Origin: Straminergon stramineum
Taxonomy: Eukaryota > Streptophyta > Bryopsida > Hypnales > Calliergonaceae
Direction: 5' to 3'
NCBI GenBank assembly: GCA_963920665.1
Contig: OY987268.1
Coordinates: 21,454,501-21,518,500, forward strand
DNA length: 64,000 nt
In this document: positions 63,029 through 64,000 of the stretch, piece after piece
Layout: each line of letters opens with the position of its first letter
Numbering within the stretch: position 1 is the stretch's first letter
Translations under genes and position numbers: made by a program
Notes under the pieces: generated by a model
The model's database searches: none
Seen by the model: only the letters and a program-made list of their open reading frames with translations
Told to the model about the DNA's origin: nothing

Positions 63029-64000
63029 ATTAGGAAAAATTTCAACCCTCAAAGGGGTTGTTTCCCTATGAAAAGTTCCCCTCAAAGGAACTCACAACCC
63101 CTTTGATGAATAGTGACACAATAAAAAAACATTTAAAAGATTATATTTTTAAAATTTTTAATTTAAAAATATTTAAAAACTATTAAAATAATATGAAAAT
63201 AATAATAATAATAGTAGTCTGATGTGGTTGCACTAATGCCACATCAAATCTCACAATTTTATAATTTTGAATTTATTTTAAGATTCATATTTTAATTATT
63301 CTTTTCATATTTTAAAAATTCCTTAATTGAACTTTCCCGCGCTAAACAAGCTTTGTAGTTTGCTGGCTAAAATAAATAAATATTAAAAAGAACCAATTTT
63401 TTTTTTGAATTTTTTTTCAAACCAAAGTTCCCTATTGTTCCCTATTGTCTAAGACTCAGAGCCCCTTAACCCCAAAATGTCCTCAGGGACATAATTTGTC
63501 CTTAGGTAATTTTCAAAGTTGAATAATGGGAAATCAGTGTGATATTTCATAAAATGGTTAACTATGATATTGGAGAGCAAAAAGTTTCCAAAAGAGTGAA
63601 ATTTTCCGATTTCAATTCTGACGTGGCCTCAATTTTCTAAGGCTTACAATGTAAGTAGACTCCCTAGTTTGGCAATGTGAAAGCAAGTGCCAACGCGGAT
63701 TTTAGCTTTAGAACCCATCCAGATTCAAAATGGATTTTTTCTCGAATGCACTGTCAGATTCTTGTGAAACAAAATTCTGTAGCTTTATAAGTTTTCGTAT
63801 GTTGTTTCCACCGTGGGGATCTTCCTCTGTCGAGAAGTACAATTTTCATCAAAAAAGAGGAATCTACATCCTTGAAATGGGCCTGTTGAACACCCTGTTG
63901 TTTGGTGATCCCCCATTGAACATGTGTTATCCCTCTAGCATATTTTTTGGGGCATTGATCATGTGTATTTTCTCTTCTTTCTTACAAAAAAATACGCACT
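63029..64000. other. AT-rich intergenic DNA with a diverged dispersed-repeat copy
   Basis: 63029-63110 contains nested inverted CAACCCCTTT/AAAGGGGTTG motifs. From 63466, TTAACCCCAAAATGTCC...GGGACATAATTTGTCC resembles the left end of the R1/R2 repeat family. No gene seen. Confidence 0.4.

Noticed and set aside
63330..63345. E2F-like TTTCCCGC site
   Set aside because: Single short motif with no gene nearby; expected by chance.

Overview
This is nuclear DNA from a land plant. Three recognisable host genes have plant-type exon-intron structure. All three lie on the minus strand and are separated by long AT-rich, repeat-filled gaps. The species cannot be fixed from the sequence. The low gene density and heavily eroded transposons suit a large-genome plant, possibly a non-seed plant (inference).

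Host genes: (1) 1-52, the first coding exon of a calmodulin-type gene that runs off the left edge, with two G-boxes and a TGACGTCA element upstream. (2) 12488-17858, a complete five-exon GT47 exostosin-family glycosyltransferase of the MUR3/xyloglucan galactosyltransferase type, 656 aa in my model. It is a type II membrane protein with an unusual S/Q/T-rich repeat stem. (3) 45150-49545, a complete ten-exon plant STAT-type linker-SH2 protein (SHA/SHB type), 770 aa in my model, with a possible upstream ORF in its leader. All introns in both models are GT-AG and the reading phases close exactly.

The most unusual block is 24.3-41.4 kb. It starts with a decayed MULE-like transposase on the minus strand: basic N-terminus, Cys/His zinc finger, DDE-like core, SWIM finger. 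Next come two decayed copies, both on the plus strand, of an intron-containing gene. Its C-terminal part resembles a beta-class N6/N4-type DNA methyltransferase, with the SAM-binding motif near the C-terminus. Its N-terminal part is weakly ParB-like. The two copies share exon borders and order, so they descend from one intron-bearing ancestor. Both carry stops or frameshifts, and neither keeps a clear D/S-P-P-Y catalytic motif. The block holds three full-length 255-bp MITEs with 4-bp target duplications, a Mutator-type MITE with a perfect 9-bp duplication, and a 1.3-kb solo LTR that splits an exon of the second copy.

The rest is AT-rich intergenic DNA with identifiable non-autonomous elements. 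These are a TA-flanked MITE (4.6 kb), a foldback element bounded by TTAA (9.6-11.1 kb) and related dispersed copies, a Harbinger-like MITE (21.7 kb), a short CACTA-ended MITE with perfect 42-bp inverted repeats (56.0 kb), and a pair of diverged ~2.0-2.4-kb direct repeats (55.3-57.7 and 60.3-62.3 kb). No rRNA, tRNA or CRISPR feature could be supported.
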